In this document: in pieces, positions 35,475-43,056 of the stretch | Numbering within the stretch: position 1 is the first letter of the stretch | Layout of the letters: each line of letters starts with the position of its first letter | NCBI GenBank assembly: GCA_031396695.1 | Contig: JANNLG010000052.1 | Coordinates: 1-64,000 of the forward strand | Direction of reading: 5' to 3' | Source: VGRW01 sp031396695 | Lineage (GTDB): Bacteria; Myxococcota_A; UBA9160; SZUA-336 | DNA: 64,000 nt | Notes under the pieces: model-generated | Seen by the model: only the letters and a program-made list of their open reading frames with translations | The model's database searches: none | Told to the model about the DNA's origin: nothing | Position numbers and translations under genes: made by a program

Positions 35475-36433
35475 TCCGGCTCGCCGGCCAGGTCGCGCAT
35501 CGACTGCACGACGCCGCTCGCGACTGGCCCGAGACCAACTGCTACGTCGACGTCTGGATCGAGCTGCTCGGCGCGCTCGACCTGACCGTCGAGGCGTGCC
35601 TCGGCTTCACGCTCGCGTCCGACTTCGAAGGCGATCAATGGACCTTCTTCAAGCCGCCGCACGCCGACCTCGAGCTTCTCTACGGACTTCAGGTCGAAGA
35701 GCTGACGCTCTGGCGCCCGCTCGTGGAGCACGTCCGCACACAGGTCGACCGGGGGCGAATCCCGCTCGTCGAGGTCGACGCCTTCTACCTGCCCGACACC
35801 TGCGGGACCGCCTACCGGGGGCAACACGAGAAGACCACGATCGGCGTCGTCGGCATCGACGCCGAGGCGCGCCGGATGCACTACTTCCACAACCGCGGCG
35901 TGCACGAGCTCCACGGCGACGATTTTGCAGCGGTGCTGCGGATCGACCCGAAACCGAGCGATGTCCAGCTCCCGCCGTACTGCGAGATCGTCAAGCTGGA
36001 GAAACTCGGGCGCCTGGGTGAGCCGGAGCTGCGGGTGCGCGCGCTCGAGCTCGCGCGCCGGCACTTCGCGCGGCGTCCCGCCGAGAATCCCGTGCTCGTC
36101 TACGAACGCGGATTCGGCGAGCACCTCCCGCTCTTGCTGGCGGGCGATCTCGCGGTGTACCACGCGTACGGCTTTGCTTCGGTCCGACAGCTCGGCGCCG
36201 GGTTCGAGCTCCTGGCTTCGCATCTGTTCTGGCTGGACGCGGGTCGCGACGGCGCGTGCGCGCGCGCCGCCGAGTCGTTCGCGGGCGTCTCTGCCGCCGC
36301 GAAGACCCTGCTCCTCAAGCTCGCGCGGATCGCGAACTCGCGCACGACGCGCGACGTCACGTCGAGCTTCGCCGAGATGGCCGAGGGGTGGGGGCGCGGG
36401 ATGGACCGGCTGAAGGAGCCGCTCGCGTGGTGA
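35471..36433 (+). CDS. DUF1839 protein, candidate Cys-dependent aminoacyl transferase
   Basis: 320 aa. Family features are DWPETNCYVDVWIELL (Cys24), GDQWTFFKPPHADLE and VEVDAFYLPDT, followed by the His119 region GQHEKTTIGVVGID. The order Cys, then the DxYYLP-like strand, then His resembles BtrH, which moves an aminoacyl group from a carrier protein onto an aminoglycoside. On that resemblance it could transfer the carrier-bound amino acid to an acceptor. This is inference; the DUF has no proven function known to me. It overlaps both neighbours by 4 bp. Confidence 0.82.
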   Translation: MIRLAGQVAHRLHDAARDWPETNCYVDVWIELLGALDLTVEACLGFTLASDFEGDQWTFFKPPHADLELLYGLQVEELTLWRPLVEHVRTQVDRGRIPLVEVDAFYLPDTCGTAYRGQHEKTTIGVVGIDAEARRMHYFHNRGVHELHGDDFAAVLRIDPKPSDVQLPPYCEIVKLEKLGRLGEPELRVRALELARRHFARRPAENPVLVYERGFGEHLPLLLAGDLAVYHAYGFASVRQLGAGFELLASHLFWLDAGRDGACARAAESFAGVSAAAKTLLLKLARIANSRTTRDVTSSFAEMAEGWGRGMDRLKEPLAW

Positions 36434-39021
36434 CGGGTTTCGACCACCGCGCGGATGCCGACGTCGCGATCGCGCGCGGAATCGCGGGCGTCACCGGACA
36501 GCGCGAACAGCGGCTCGAGACCGGTTGGGAGGTCGCGAGCGTTGCACCCGGCGCTGCGCACGAGCCCGCGGCCGCCGGCGACGCGTGCGACTGGCGTCCG
36601 ATCGACCGCGTCGGTCCGGTGGCTGCCGTCGACGACCGGCTGGACCCCGCCACTCTCGATCGTTTCGACCACTGGTACCGCTGCCGCTTCCGCGGACCGG
36701 AGCGCCGCTCGGGACGGACGCTCTTGTGCTTCGACGGGCTTGCGACGATCGCCGACGTGTGGCTGAACGGCCAGCATCTCCTCCGCAGCGACAGCATGTT
36801 CCTTTCCCACGCGCGCGACGCGACGACACGGATCGGTGACGACAACGAGCTCTTGATCCGCTGCCACGCGCTGGCTCCGCTGCTGCGCGAGCGCCGGCCG
36901 CGCGGGCGCTGGCCCACTCGGCTCGTCTCCGAACGGAACTTGCGCTTCGTGCGCACCGCGCTGCTCGGCTATCTCCCCGACTGGTGCCCGGACGTGAAGG
37001 TCGCGGGCCCGTGGCGCCCGATCCGTCTCGTCACGCAAGAGGGCTTCGCGGTGGAGAGCGCCGAGATCGTGCGCGGTTCCGCGGGCGAGGTCGCGCGGCT
37101 GTCGGTGCGCCTCCGGTGTCGCCGGCTCGACGTCTCCGCGGCGCGCGCGACGCCCACGCGGGCCACGTTGCGCGTCGGGTCCGTGTTCACGCGTCTGCGC
37201 TGCGAGTCGGGTCCCGGCGGCGTAGAAGTCGTGCACGGCGAGTGGGAGAGCCGGGAGCTCGAGCGGTGGTGGCCGCACACGCACGGTACGCCGGCGCTGC
37301 ACGCGGCAGAGATCGAGATCGAGAGCGGGGGTGACATCGCGCGCGTCGATCTCGGCCGCCTCGGGCTCCGGAGCGTCGGCGTCGCCGACGGCGACCTCGA
37401 CGCCTTCCGCTTCGAGGTGAACGGCGAGCCGGTGTTCTGCCGCGGCGCGTGCTGGACGCCGCTCGATCCCGCGTGGCTGCACTCGCCGCCAGAACGCCTG
37501 CGCGAAGCGCTGCTCCAGGTGCGCGACGCGGGCATGAACATGTTGCGCCTCAGCGGCACGATGGTCTACGAGAGCGATGACTTCTATCGGCTGTGCGACG
37601 AGCTCGGGATCCTCGTCTGGCAGGACTTCGCGTTCGCGAACTTCGACTACCCGACGGACGACGCGTTCCTCGGGCGATGCCGGCGCGAGGCCGAGCAACT
37701 GCTCGAGCGAACCGCCGGCCGCTGCTCGCTCGCGGTGGCGTGCGGCGGCAGCGAAGTGCAGCAGCAGGCCGCGATGATGGGCCGGCCGCGCGAGGACTGG
37801 GAGCACGCGCTCTTCGACGAGACGCTGCCGACCGCTTGCGCCAACCTGCGACCGGACTTGGTGTACGTCCCGTCGAGCCCGTGTCGCGGCGACTTGCCGT
37901 TCCATGTCGACCGCGGTCCGAGCCACTACTTCGGCGTTGGCGCGTATCGGAGGCCGATCGACGACGCGGTGCTCTCTGGCGTCCGGTTCGCGTCCGAGTG
38001 CCTGGCCTTCTCCAACGTTCCCGAGCAGGACGCGCTCGATGCAGCGCTCGACGATGCGAGCGGATCGGTCCACGATCCCCGCTACAAGCGGGGCGTGCCG
38101 CGCGACCCAGCCGCGAGCTGGGACTTCGCCGACGTGACGGACCACTACGTCGAGTCACTCTTCGGCGTGGACACGCGTGCGATGCGCGCCGCGGACCCCG
38201 CCCGCTACCTCTCGTTGTGTCGCGTGGCGACTGGCGAGACGATGGCAGCCGTCCAGCACCGCTGGCGTGCGCGCGGGTCGGGCTGCAGCGGTGCGCTCGT
38301 GTGGCTGCTGCGCGACCTGCGCGCGGGCGCCGGCTGGGGACTCGTGGACTCCTCGGGCCTGCCCAAGGCGCCGTACTACTTTCTGGCGCGCGCGTGGGCG
38401 CCGGTGGCGGCGTGGCTGGTGGACAACGGTGTGAACGGCGTCCAGCTACACCTCGCCAACGACACGCCGCGCGCCTGCCGCGGGTCGCTGGCGATCGAGC
38501 TGCATCGCGCGGACGGCGCGGTCGAGGAGCGGGTGAAGCTCGACGTCGAGATCGCCGGCCGCGGCGCATGCACCTGGAGCATCGAGGCGCTGCTCGGCCG
38601 ATTCGTGGACGCGAGCTACGCCTATCGGTTCGGTCCGCCCGGGCACGACGCCGTCGTGGCCCGCTTCGAGTCGCACGAAGACGACGAGCTCGTCTGCTCG
38701 GCGTTCCACTTTCGGGCCGATCTCGCGACCGACGCCGCGGGCGAAGTCGGCCTCACCGCGGAGGCAGAGCCGCTCGCCGACGGCGGCTGGAGTGTGAGCG
38801 CACGTTCGCAGCGGCTCGCACGCTGGGTCGCGGTAGAGGCACGCGGATTCCGAACGAGCGACGCATATTTCCACGTCGCACCCGGTAGTCCCCACCGCTT
38901 TCGGCTCTACCCGCTGGCGAAGGGGACTCCGCTTCGCGCCGAGCTTCGAGCGCTGAACGCTCGAACCGCTACACGGATACGGATCGACGAGAAGCACAAG
39001 CCGAAGACGGGGACCGGCTGA
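36430..39021 (+). CDS. Glycoside hydrolase family 2, beta-mannosidase-like
   Basis: 863 aa. The sugar-binding N-terminal domain (LLCFDGLATIADVWLNGQHL), immunoglobulin-like middle domains and a TIM barrel (FCRGACWTPLDPAWLHS and RLSGTMVYESDDFYRLCDEL) follow beta-mannosidase order. The acid/base Glu is Glu442 in CGGSEVQQQ, preceded by Ser441 instead of the usual Asn. The nucleophile is Glu523 in FASECLAFS. There is no signal peptide, so it acts in the cytoplasm. A GTG start overlapping the DUF1839 stop is chosen. In this operon it may release or remodel a glycoside that is acceptor or product; that is inference. Confidence 0.85.
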   Translation: MTGFDHRADADVAIARGIAGVTGQREQRLETGWEVASVAPGAAHEPAAAGDACDWRPIDRVGPVAAVDDRLDPATLDRFDHWYRCRFRGPERRSGRTLLCFDGLATIADVWLNGQHLLRSDSMFLSHARDATTRIGDDNELLIRCHALAPLLRERRPRGRWPTRLVSERNLRFVRTALLGYLPDWCPDVKVAGPWRPIRLVTQEGFAVESAEIVRGSAGEVARLSVRLRCRRLDVSAARATPTRATLRVGSVFTRLRCESGPGGVEVVHGEWESRELERWWPHTHGTPALHAAEIEIESGGDIARVDLGRLGLRSVGVADGDLDAFRFEVNGEPVFCRGACWTPLDPAWLHSPPERLREALLQVRDAGMNMLRLSGTMVYESDDFYRLCDELGILVWQDFAFANFDYPTDDAFLGRCRREAEQLLERTAGRCSLAVACGGSEVQQQAAMMGRPREDWEHALFDETLPTACANLRPDLVYVPSSPCRGDLPFHVDRGPSHYFGVGAYRRPIDDAVLSGVRFASECLAFSNVPEQDALDAALDDASGSVHDPRYKRGVPRDPAASWDFADVTDHYVESLFGVDTRAMRAADPARYLSLCRVATGETMAAVQHRWRARGSGCSGALVWLLRDLRAGAGWGLVDSSGLPKAPYYFLARAWAPVAAWLVDNGVNGVQLHLANDTPRACRGSLAIELHRADGAVEERVKLDVEIAGRGACTWSIEALLGRFVDASYAYRFGPPGHDAVVARFESHEDDELVCSAFHFRADLATDAAGEVGLTAEAEPLADGGWSVSARSQRLARWVAVEARGFRTSDAYFHVAPGSPHRFRLYPLAKGTPLRAELRALNARTATRIRIDEKHKPKTGTG

Positions 39022-39022
39022 G

Positions 39023-40849
39023 ATGTCCACGGCCGGACCCGACGGCATGCACGCCGGCTGGATCGAGATGGCGCGCGGACCCGTATTCGCCTGCTACCAC
39101 CCGGCCGTTGGCGAGCGGCAACGCGACCTCGCGATTCTGCTCTGCGACCCGTTCGGATCCGACCGGATGAACCTGCACCTCTGCTACCGGGCGCTCGCGC
39201 TCGAGCTCGCCGCGAGCGGATTCCCGGTGCTGCGCGTCGACTACTTGGGTACCTGCGATTCGGCCGGGGCCGCGCGCGAGCCCGATCAGGTCGCCGGCTG
39301 GCTCGCAACGCTCGACGGCGCCGCCGACTGGCTGCTCCGGACCAGCGCCCGGGGGAAGCTCGGCTGTTTCGGCGCGCTGCTCGGCGGCACGATCGCGGCC
39401 ACGTTCGCGGCAAGCCGATCGGACGTCCGCAGCCTGGCGCTCTGGGGCGCCCATGCGACGGGTAGCTCATTTCTGCGCGAGCTGGGCGCGTTCCAGGCGA
39501 TGCTCCGTGTCGCCGCCGGCGCGCCGCGGCCGAGCGACTGGCAGGACGGCGATCGGGAGGCGATCGGCTTCCTGCTGACGCGCGAGACCGCGGCTTCGAT
39601 CGCCGCGCTGGCAATCGACACCGAGAAGTGTCAGAGCGTGCGCGCCGCTGCCGTCTTCTCCCGCGGGCCTGGCTGGTCGGAGGCTCCGATCGTCGCCGCG
39701 TTCGAGAAGGCGAGAATCCCCGTCACGCCACCGCCCGAGACGCTCGTCGACATCGCGGACTTCGGGGACGAACAGGTCCGGCCGCCCGAGCGACTGATCG
39801 AGCAGCTCGCGGGCTGGTGGAAGGAGACCCACCCTGCGACGGTCGAGGCCGCCGTCGCGGTCCAGGCTCCCGAGCTGTCGACACGGATCGTGCTGCACAA
39901 CCGTCGCGGCCGGCAGGTGGAGGAGGAGTGGGTCCGCTTCGGATTGGACGAGGGGCTGGTCGGCATCGCGACGCGGCCCGTCGGCGCGCCGTGCAGCCGC
40001 GGCCTGATCCTCGTAAACGGCGGCACCAACCATCGGCCGGGGATCAATCGCAACTACGCGGACTGGGCACGCGACTGGGCAGAGCACGGCGTGGTGGTGC
40101 TGCGCATGGACATCCGCGGCCTCGGCGACAGCGTGGCCGAGCGCCCCGAGCACGTCGCGCGGCTGTATCGCGAGGAGACCCGCGCCGACGTCGAGGCCGC
40201 CGCCGACCTGCTCGCCGCACGCTACGGCGTGTCGGCTCCGGTCTGCGGCGGGCTGTGCGCCGGCGGATCGCAGGCGTTCGCGGCGGCTCTCCGCGACTCG
40301 AGATTTGGTGCGCTGTTCATGCTGAATCCGCTGCGCGTCGATCCGCGCGTCGAAGGCGAGCCGGACGCACGCACCGATCTCGAGAGCCCGCCGCTCGCCC
40401 ACTACCTGCGGGCGCTGGTGCGGCGCGCGAGTTCGGGCCGCGTGTGGACCCGCGACGACGACGTGACTTCGATCGCGCGCGCGCTGGTGAAGAAGCTCGG
40501 CCGGCGGCTGCGCGCAGGTGGGCGATCGCTCGTCGCACGCGCGCGCGGCGCGACGCCACCGCCGGCGACATCGCTGGCCGCGCGCTTTCTCTCGCTCAGC
40601 GAACGGGGCTGCCGCGTCCTGCTTGTGTTCGACGACGCCGAGCCGATGCGGCTCCGCTTCGAAGAAGCGCTGGCGCGCGATCGTGCGCGCTTCGCTGCGA
40701 CCGGCTGCTTCCGCCTCGAGCGCGTGCATCACGCGGGCCACATCTTCCTGTCGCTCGCAAGCCAGGACGAGGTCCGCGAAATGCTCGGGCGCTGGCTGTT
40801 CGAGCTCGCACCGAGCCCGACGCGCGGACTAGACCCGCAAGTCTCCTAG
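39023..40849 (+). CDS. Tandem alpha/beta-hydrolase protein with Cys nucleophile in second domain
   Basis: 608 aa with two alpha/beta-hydrolase domains. Domain 1 (about 1-270) has FPVLRVDYLGTCDS, but its nucleophile elbow reads GALLG with Leu119, so it is probably non-catalytic. Domain 2 (about 300-600) has VVVLRMDIRGLGDS, the elbow GLCAG with Cys412, an Asp in VLLVFDDAEP and a His in HHAGHIF, giving a Cys-Asp-His triad. Both domains resemble exosortase-system-associated hydrolases. A Cys nucleophile favours acyl transfer over hydrolysis in thioesterases. It starts one base after the GH2 stop and ends the operon. Confidence 0.82.
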   Translation: MSTAGPDGMHAGWIEMARGPVFACYHPAVGERQRDLAILLCDPFGSDRMNLHLCYRALALELAASGFPVLRVDYLGTCDSAGAAREPDQVAGWLATLDGAADWLLRTSARGKLGCFGALLGGTIAATFAASRSDVRSLALWGAHATGSSFLRELGAFQAMLRVAAGAPRPSDWQDGDREAIGFLLTRETAASIAALAIDTEKCQSVRAAAVFSRGPGWSEAPIVAAFEKARIPVTPPPETLVDIADFGDEQVRPPERLIEQLAGWWKETHPATVEAAVAVQAPELSTRIVLHNRRGRQVEEEWVRFGLDEGLVGIATRPVGAPCSRGLILVNGGTNHRPGINRNYADWARDWAEHGVVVLRMDIRGLGDSVAERPEHVARLYREETRADVEAAADLLAARYGVSAPVCGGLCAGGSQAFAAALRDSRFGALFMLNPLRVDPRVEGEPDARTDLESPPLAHYLRALVRRASSGRVWTRDDDVTSIARALVKKLGRRLRAGGRSLVARARGATPPPATSLAARFLSLSERGCRVLLVFDDAEPMRLRFEEALARDRARFAATGCFRLERVHHAGHIFLSLASQDEVREMLGRWLFELAPSPTRGLDPQVS

Positions 40850-41506
40850 CGGTCGCACCTTCGGAAAGCCCGGGTGGCGGAACGCGTCGCCCGGCTGCAG
40901 GCGCGCGGGCAGCTCTTCGAAGTAGGTCGTGGGCTCGTCGGGGAGCATGCCCGAGAAGCCGGCGCGCGGCGCGTAGCGCACGTCGTCGCCGAAGAAGCGC
41001 AGGGAGAGCGTTCGTCGCCGGCCGCCCGCCGGAGTCGGTGCGCCGCCGTGCAGCATCGAGGGGTGGAACGCGATCACGTCGCCCGGCTCGACCGGGAACG
41101 AGACGATGTCGAAGCGCTCGCGCTCGCGTTCGATGTCCGGAAGCCGGGGCAGCGAGCCGTCGCCGTACAACGGCGCGGTGTCGTCGTTCGCGTCGAAGCG
41201 CGAGCCGTCGTGCAGCGGGCCGCGGTGCGAGCCGCGCACGAACTCGAGCGCCGCGTCCTTCGCGACCGGGTCGAACGAGATCCACAGCACCGCCAGCTTC
41301 TGTCCGGTGATCGGCAGGTACGACGTGTCCTGATGCCACGGCGTGCGCCGCGTCCGCCCGCCTTCCTTCAGGAACACCTGCTCGTACATGAACCACACGT
41401 CGGGGCTGTCCCAGAGCGCGCCGACCAGATCCGCCGCGGGCGACTCCTGAACCAGTCGTGTGTAGGCCGGCCAGGCGTTGCGGTTCGCGAGGTCCTGGTA
41501 GAACAC
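40829..41506 (-). pseudogene. Phytanoyl-CoA dioxygenase (PhyH) family gene, 5'-truncated
   Basis: 225 codons from GTG 41506, retaining the non-haem Fe(II)/2-oxoglutarate core: HQDTSY (first His and Asp), FVRGSHRGPLHDG, the distal His in SMLHGGAP and the 2-oxoglutarate Arg in RRTLSLRFF. Relatives have about 60 more N-terminal residues. Upstream in frame here the sequence is Arg/Ser/Ala-rich, with a TGA at about 41590 and no ATG. It is therefore probably a broken gene, or expressed as a short form. Its 3' end overlaps the hydrolase gene by 21 bp. Confidence 0.7.
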
Positions 41507-41539
41507 GCCGTCCGAGCCGGGAAACGACGACGCACCGCG

Positions 41540-41561
41540 GCTCGCTGCGCGCTCGCTGCGC
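41540..41561. repeat. Two tandem 11-bp units at the PhyH truncation point
   Basis: Two perfect copies of gctcgctgcgc lie back-to-back, followed by tcgag. They sit exactly where homology to PhyH proteins is lost, 34 bp upstream of the retained GTG. This looks like a small intergenic repeat and a plausible recombination junction. Confidence 0.6.
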
Positions 41562-41581
41562 TCGAGTTCGTCATGTCCGGC

Positions 41582-42046
41582 TCAGGCCGCGCTGCGCCGC
41601 GCCTTCTTCTTCGCGTCGTGCGCCTGCTGGATCCGCACCAGCTCCTCCCAGCCGAGGTACGCCGTGAAGCCGCTCTCGTCGAAGAACACGATCGGGCCGT
41701 CGCAGATGAACAGGTACTCGGTGTCCTCGAGCGCGGTGGTCGCGCCGTGGATCATCCCGTTCTGCTCGTAGGTGTAGTCGCCGGTCGCGAGGATTCCGTC
41801 GCGGATCGCGAGCTTCCCCTTGATGATGAACGTGTGCGCCGCCGTCAGGTGCTTGTGCTGTGGCGCGGTGTAGCCCTTCAGCCAGCGGAACAGCACGGCC
41901 CAGCGGCCGGTCTCGGCGCCGGTCCACAGGATCTTCATGAACGCGCGCTCGGGATCGTTGGCGTCCGGGATCCACTCGGAGTCGGAGCGGATGATGGCGT
42001 CGACCATGGTCGGGTTGAGCGGTGCGATCTGCTGCGGAAGTGCCAT
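41582..42046 (-). CDS. Cupin-domain protein (acetylacetone-dioxygenase/ChrR-like)
   Basis: 154 aa single-domain cupin. Motif 1 is seen in APQHKHLTAAHTFIIKGK (His ligands) and motif 2 in YEQNGMIHGATTALEDTEYL. The family includes Fe(II) dioxygenases cleaving beta-diketones and related compounds; the reaction is not determined. ATG 42046 is chosen because AGGAGGA stands at ideal spacing before it. The C-terminus IQQAHDAKKKARRSAA is repeated in a remnant at 44937-45010. Confidence 0.8.
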   Translation of the reverse strand: MALPQQIAPLNPTMVDAIIRSDSEWIPDANDPERAFMKILWTGAETGRWAVLFRWLKGYTAPQHKHLTAAHTFIIKGKLAIRDGILATGDYTYEQNGMIHGATTALEDTEYLFICDGPIVFFDESGFTAYLGWEELVRIQQAHDAKKKARRSAA

Positions 42047-42196
42047 GTCGTCCTCCTTTGGCATGTGGAATTCTACGCTAGCGGGCCGCGCGCTCAGCGA
42101 CTCTCGCGACCGCCGAGCGCCTCGACTAGTGCGACGGACAGGTCCGAGGCGGGGAGGATACGACGAAGAAGAGCGGTTTCGGAACCGGAGCTCTGC

Positions 42197-42382
42197 GTGC
42201 CGTTCATCTTTGCACCGTTCGAGGTGGGTACGGGCAAGAGCCGCAAGAACAGCCGCGGTCTTGGACTCGGGCTCTATGTCAGCCAGCAGATCGTGGTCGC
42301 GCACGAAGGAACGATTCGCGTCGAGTCGAGTGAGCAGAAGAGCACTCGCTTCGTCGTCGGGCTGCCACGGCACTCGAGATGA
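42197..42382 (+). pseudogene. Histidine-kinase C-terminal fragment (HATPase_c)
   Basis: About 61 codons encoding FEVGTGKSRKNSRGLGLGLY (F-box and G2 box of the HATPase_c domain), then VSQQIVVAHEGTIRVESS and FVVGLPRHSR before the stop. Everything upstream (sensor, dimerisation domain, N box, G1 box) is missing and the preceding sequence is the leader of the divergent cupin gene. It is a 5'-deleted remnant. Confidence 0.8.
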
Positions 42383-42423
42383 GCTGCGGTGGTGGCTGGC
42401 GGAGGACTTGCTCGGCCTGCGCG

Positions 42424-43002
42424 CTACCGCCTCGACGCCAGCGTACGCCGCAGTCTCCGCAATTCCTGTGGAATCTTGCCGACGGGCAGGACGAAATCGA
42501 CGCTGCCCGAGGCTTGCGCACTGAGAGCCATCCCATTTACTTCGGCGGAGCTATCCGCAAAGGTCGTTCCTCCATTCGCCTTGATCTGCTTACACCCCTC
42601 AGTCCCGTCGCCGTCATACCCTGACAGGATGATGCCGATCGCACGCTCTCCCATGGCCGCTGCCAAGGAGTTGAAGAAACCATCCACCTGGACGTTCCCC
42701 CTGACGCGCGGGGAGACGACGTTGAACGCCGAGCGCTCAATCGAGAGATCCGCGTTCGGAGGGCAGACGTAGACGTGGTTATTCCGGATCGGCATCCCCG
42801 TGGAAGCGACCATCACTGGCATGCTCGTGTGCCTCGACAGAATTTCCGCCAGCTGACTGTCTGCAGTCGGGAGAATATGCGACACGATGACGAAGGCCAT
42901 CCCCATATCCACTGGCATCGCGACCAGGAGTGCCTTGTATGCGGCAAGGCCTCCGGCCGAGCCGCCGATGCCGACGATGAAGGTAGGCTGTAGTGCGCGC
43001 AT
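42424..43002 (-). CDS. Stand-alone CheB-type methylesterase domain protein
   Basis: 192 aa consisting only of the CheB catalytic domain. The triad is visible: Ser15 in GIGGSAGG, His42 in VSHILPTADS and Asp132 in SGYDGDGTEG. There is no receiver domain. CheB removes methyl groups from, or deamidates, chemoreceptor glutamates; receiver-less forms are common in hybrid sensory systems. GC is lower than flanking DNA. It follows the KaiC-like gene by 54 bp on the same strand and is likely co-transcribed with it. No chemoreceptor is in the window. Confidence 0.88.
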   Translation of the reverse strand: MRALQPTFIVGIGGSAGGLAAYKALLVAMPVDMGMAFVIVSHILPTADSQLAEILSRHTSMPVMVASTGMPIRNNHVYVCPPNADLSIERSAFNVVSPRVRGNVQVDGFFNSLAAAMGERAIGIILSGYDGDGTEGCKQIKANGGTTFADSSAEVNGMALSAQASGSVDFVLPVGKIPQELRRLRRTLASRR

Positions 43003-43056
43003 GACCTACGTCAGCTCGCCCGCTCCCAATCGCCGCGTGCGTCCATCCGATACACC

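Noticed and set aside
37550..38569. Minus-strand Arg/Ser-rich frames within the GH2 gene
   Set aside because: They are antisense to conserved GH2 active-site sequence and have no family features.
41540..41561. CRISPR-like repeat
   Set aside because: Only two adjacent 11-bp units without spacers.
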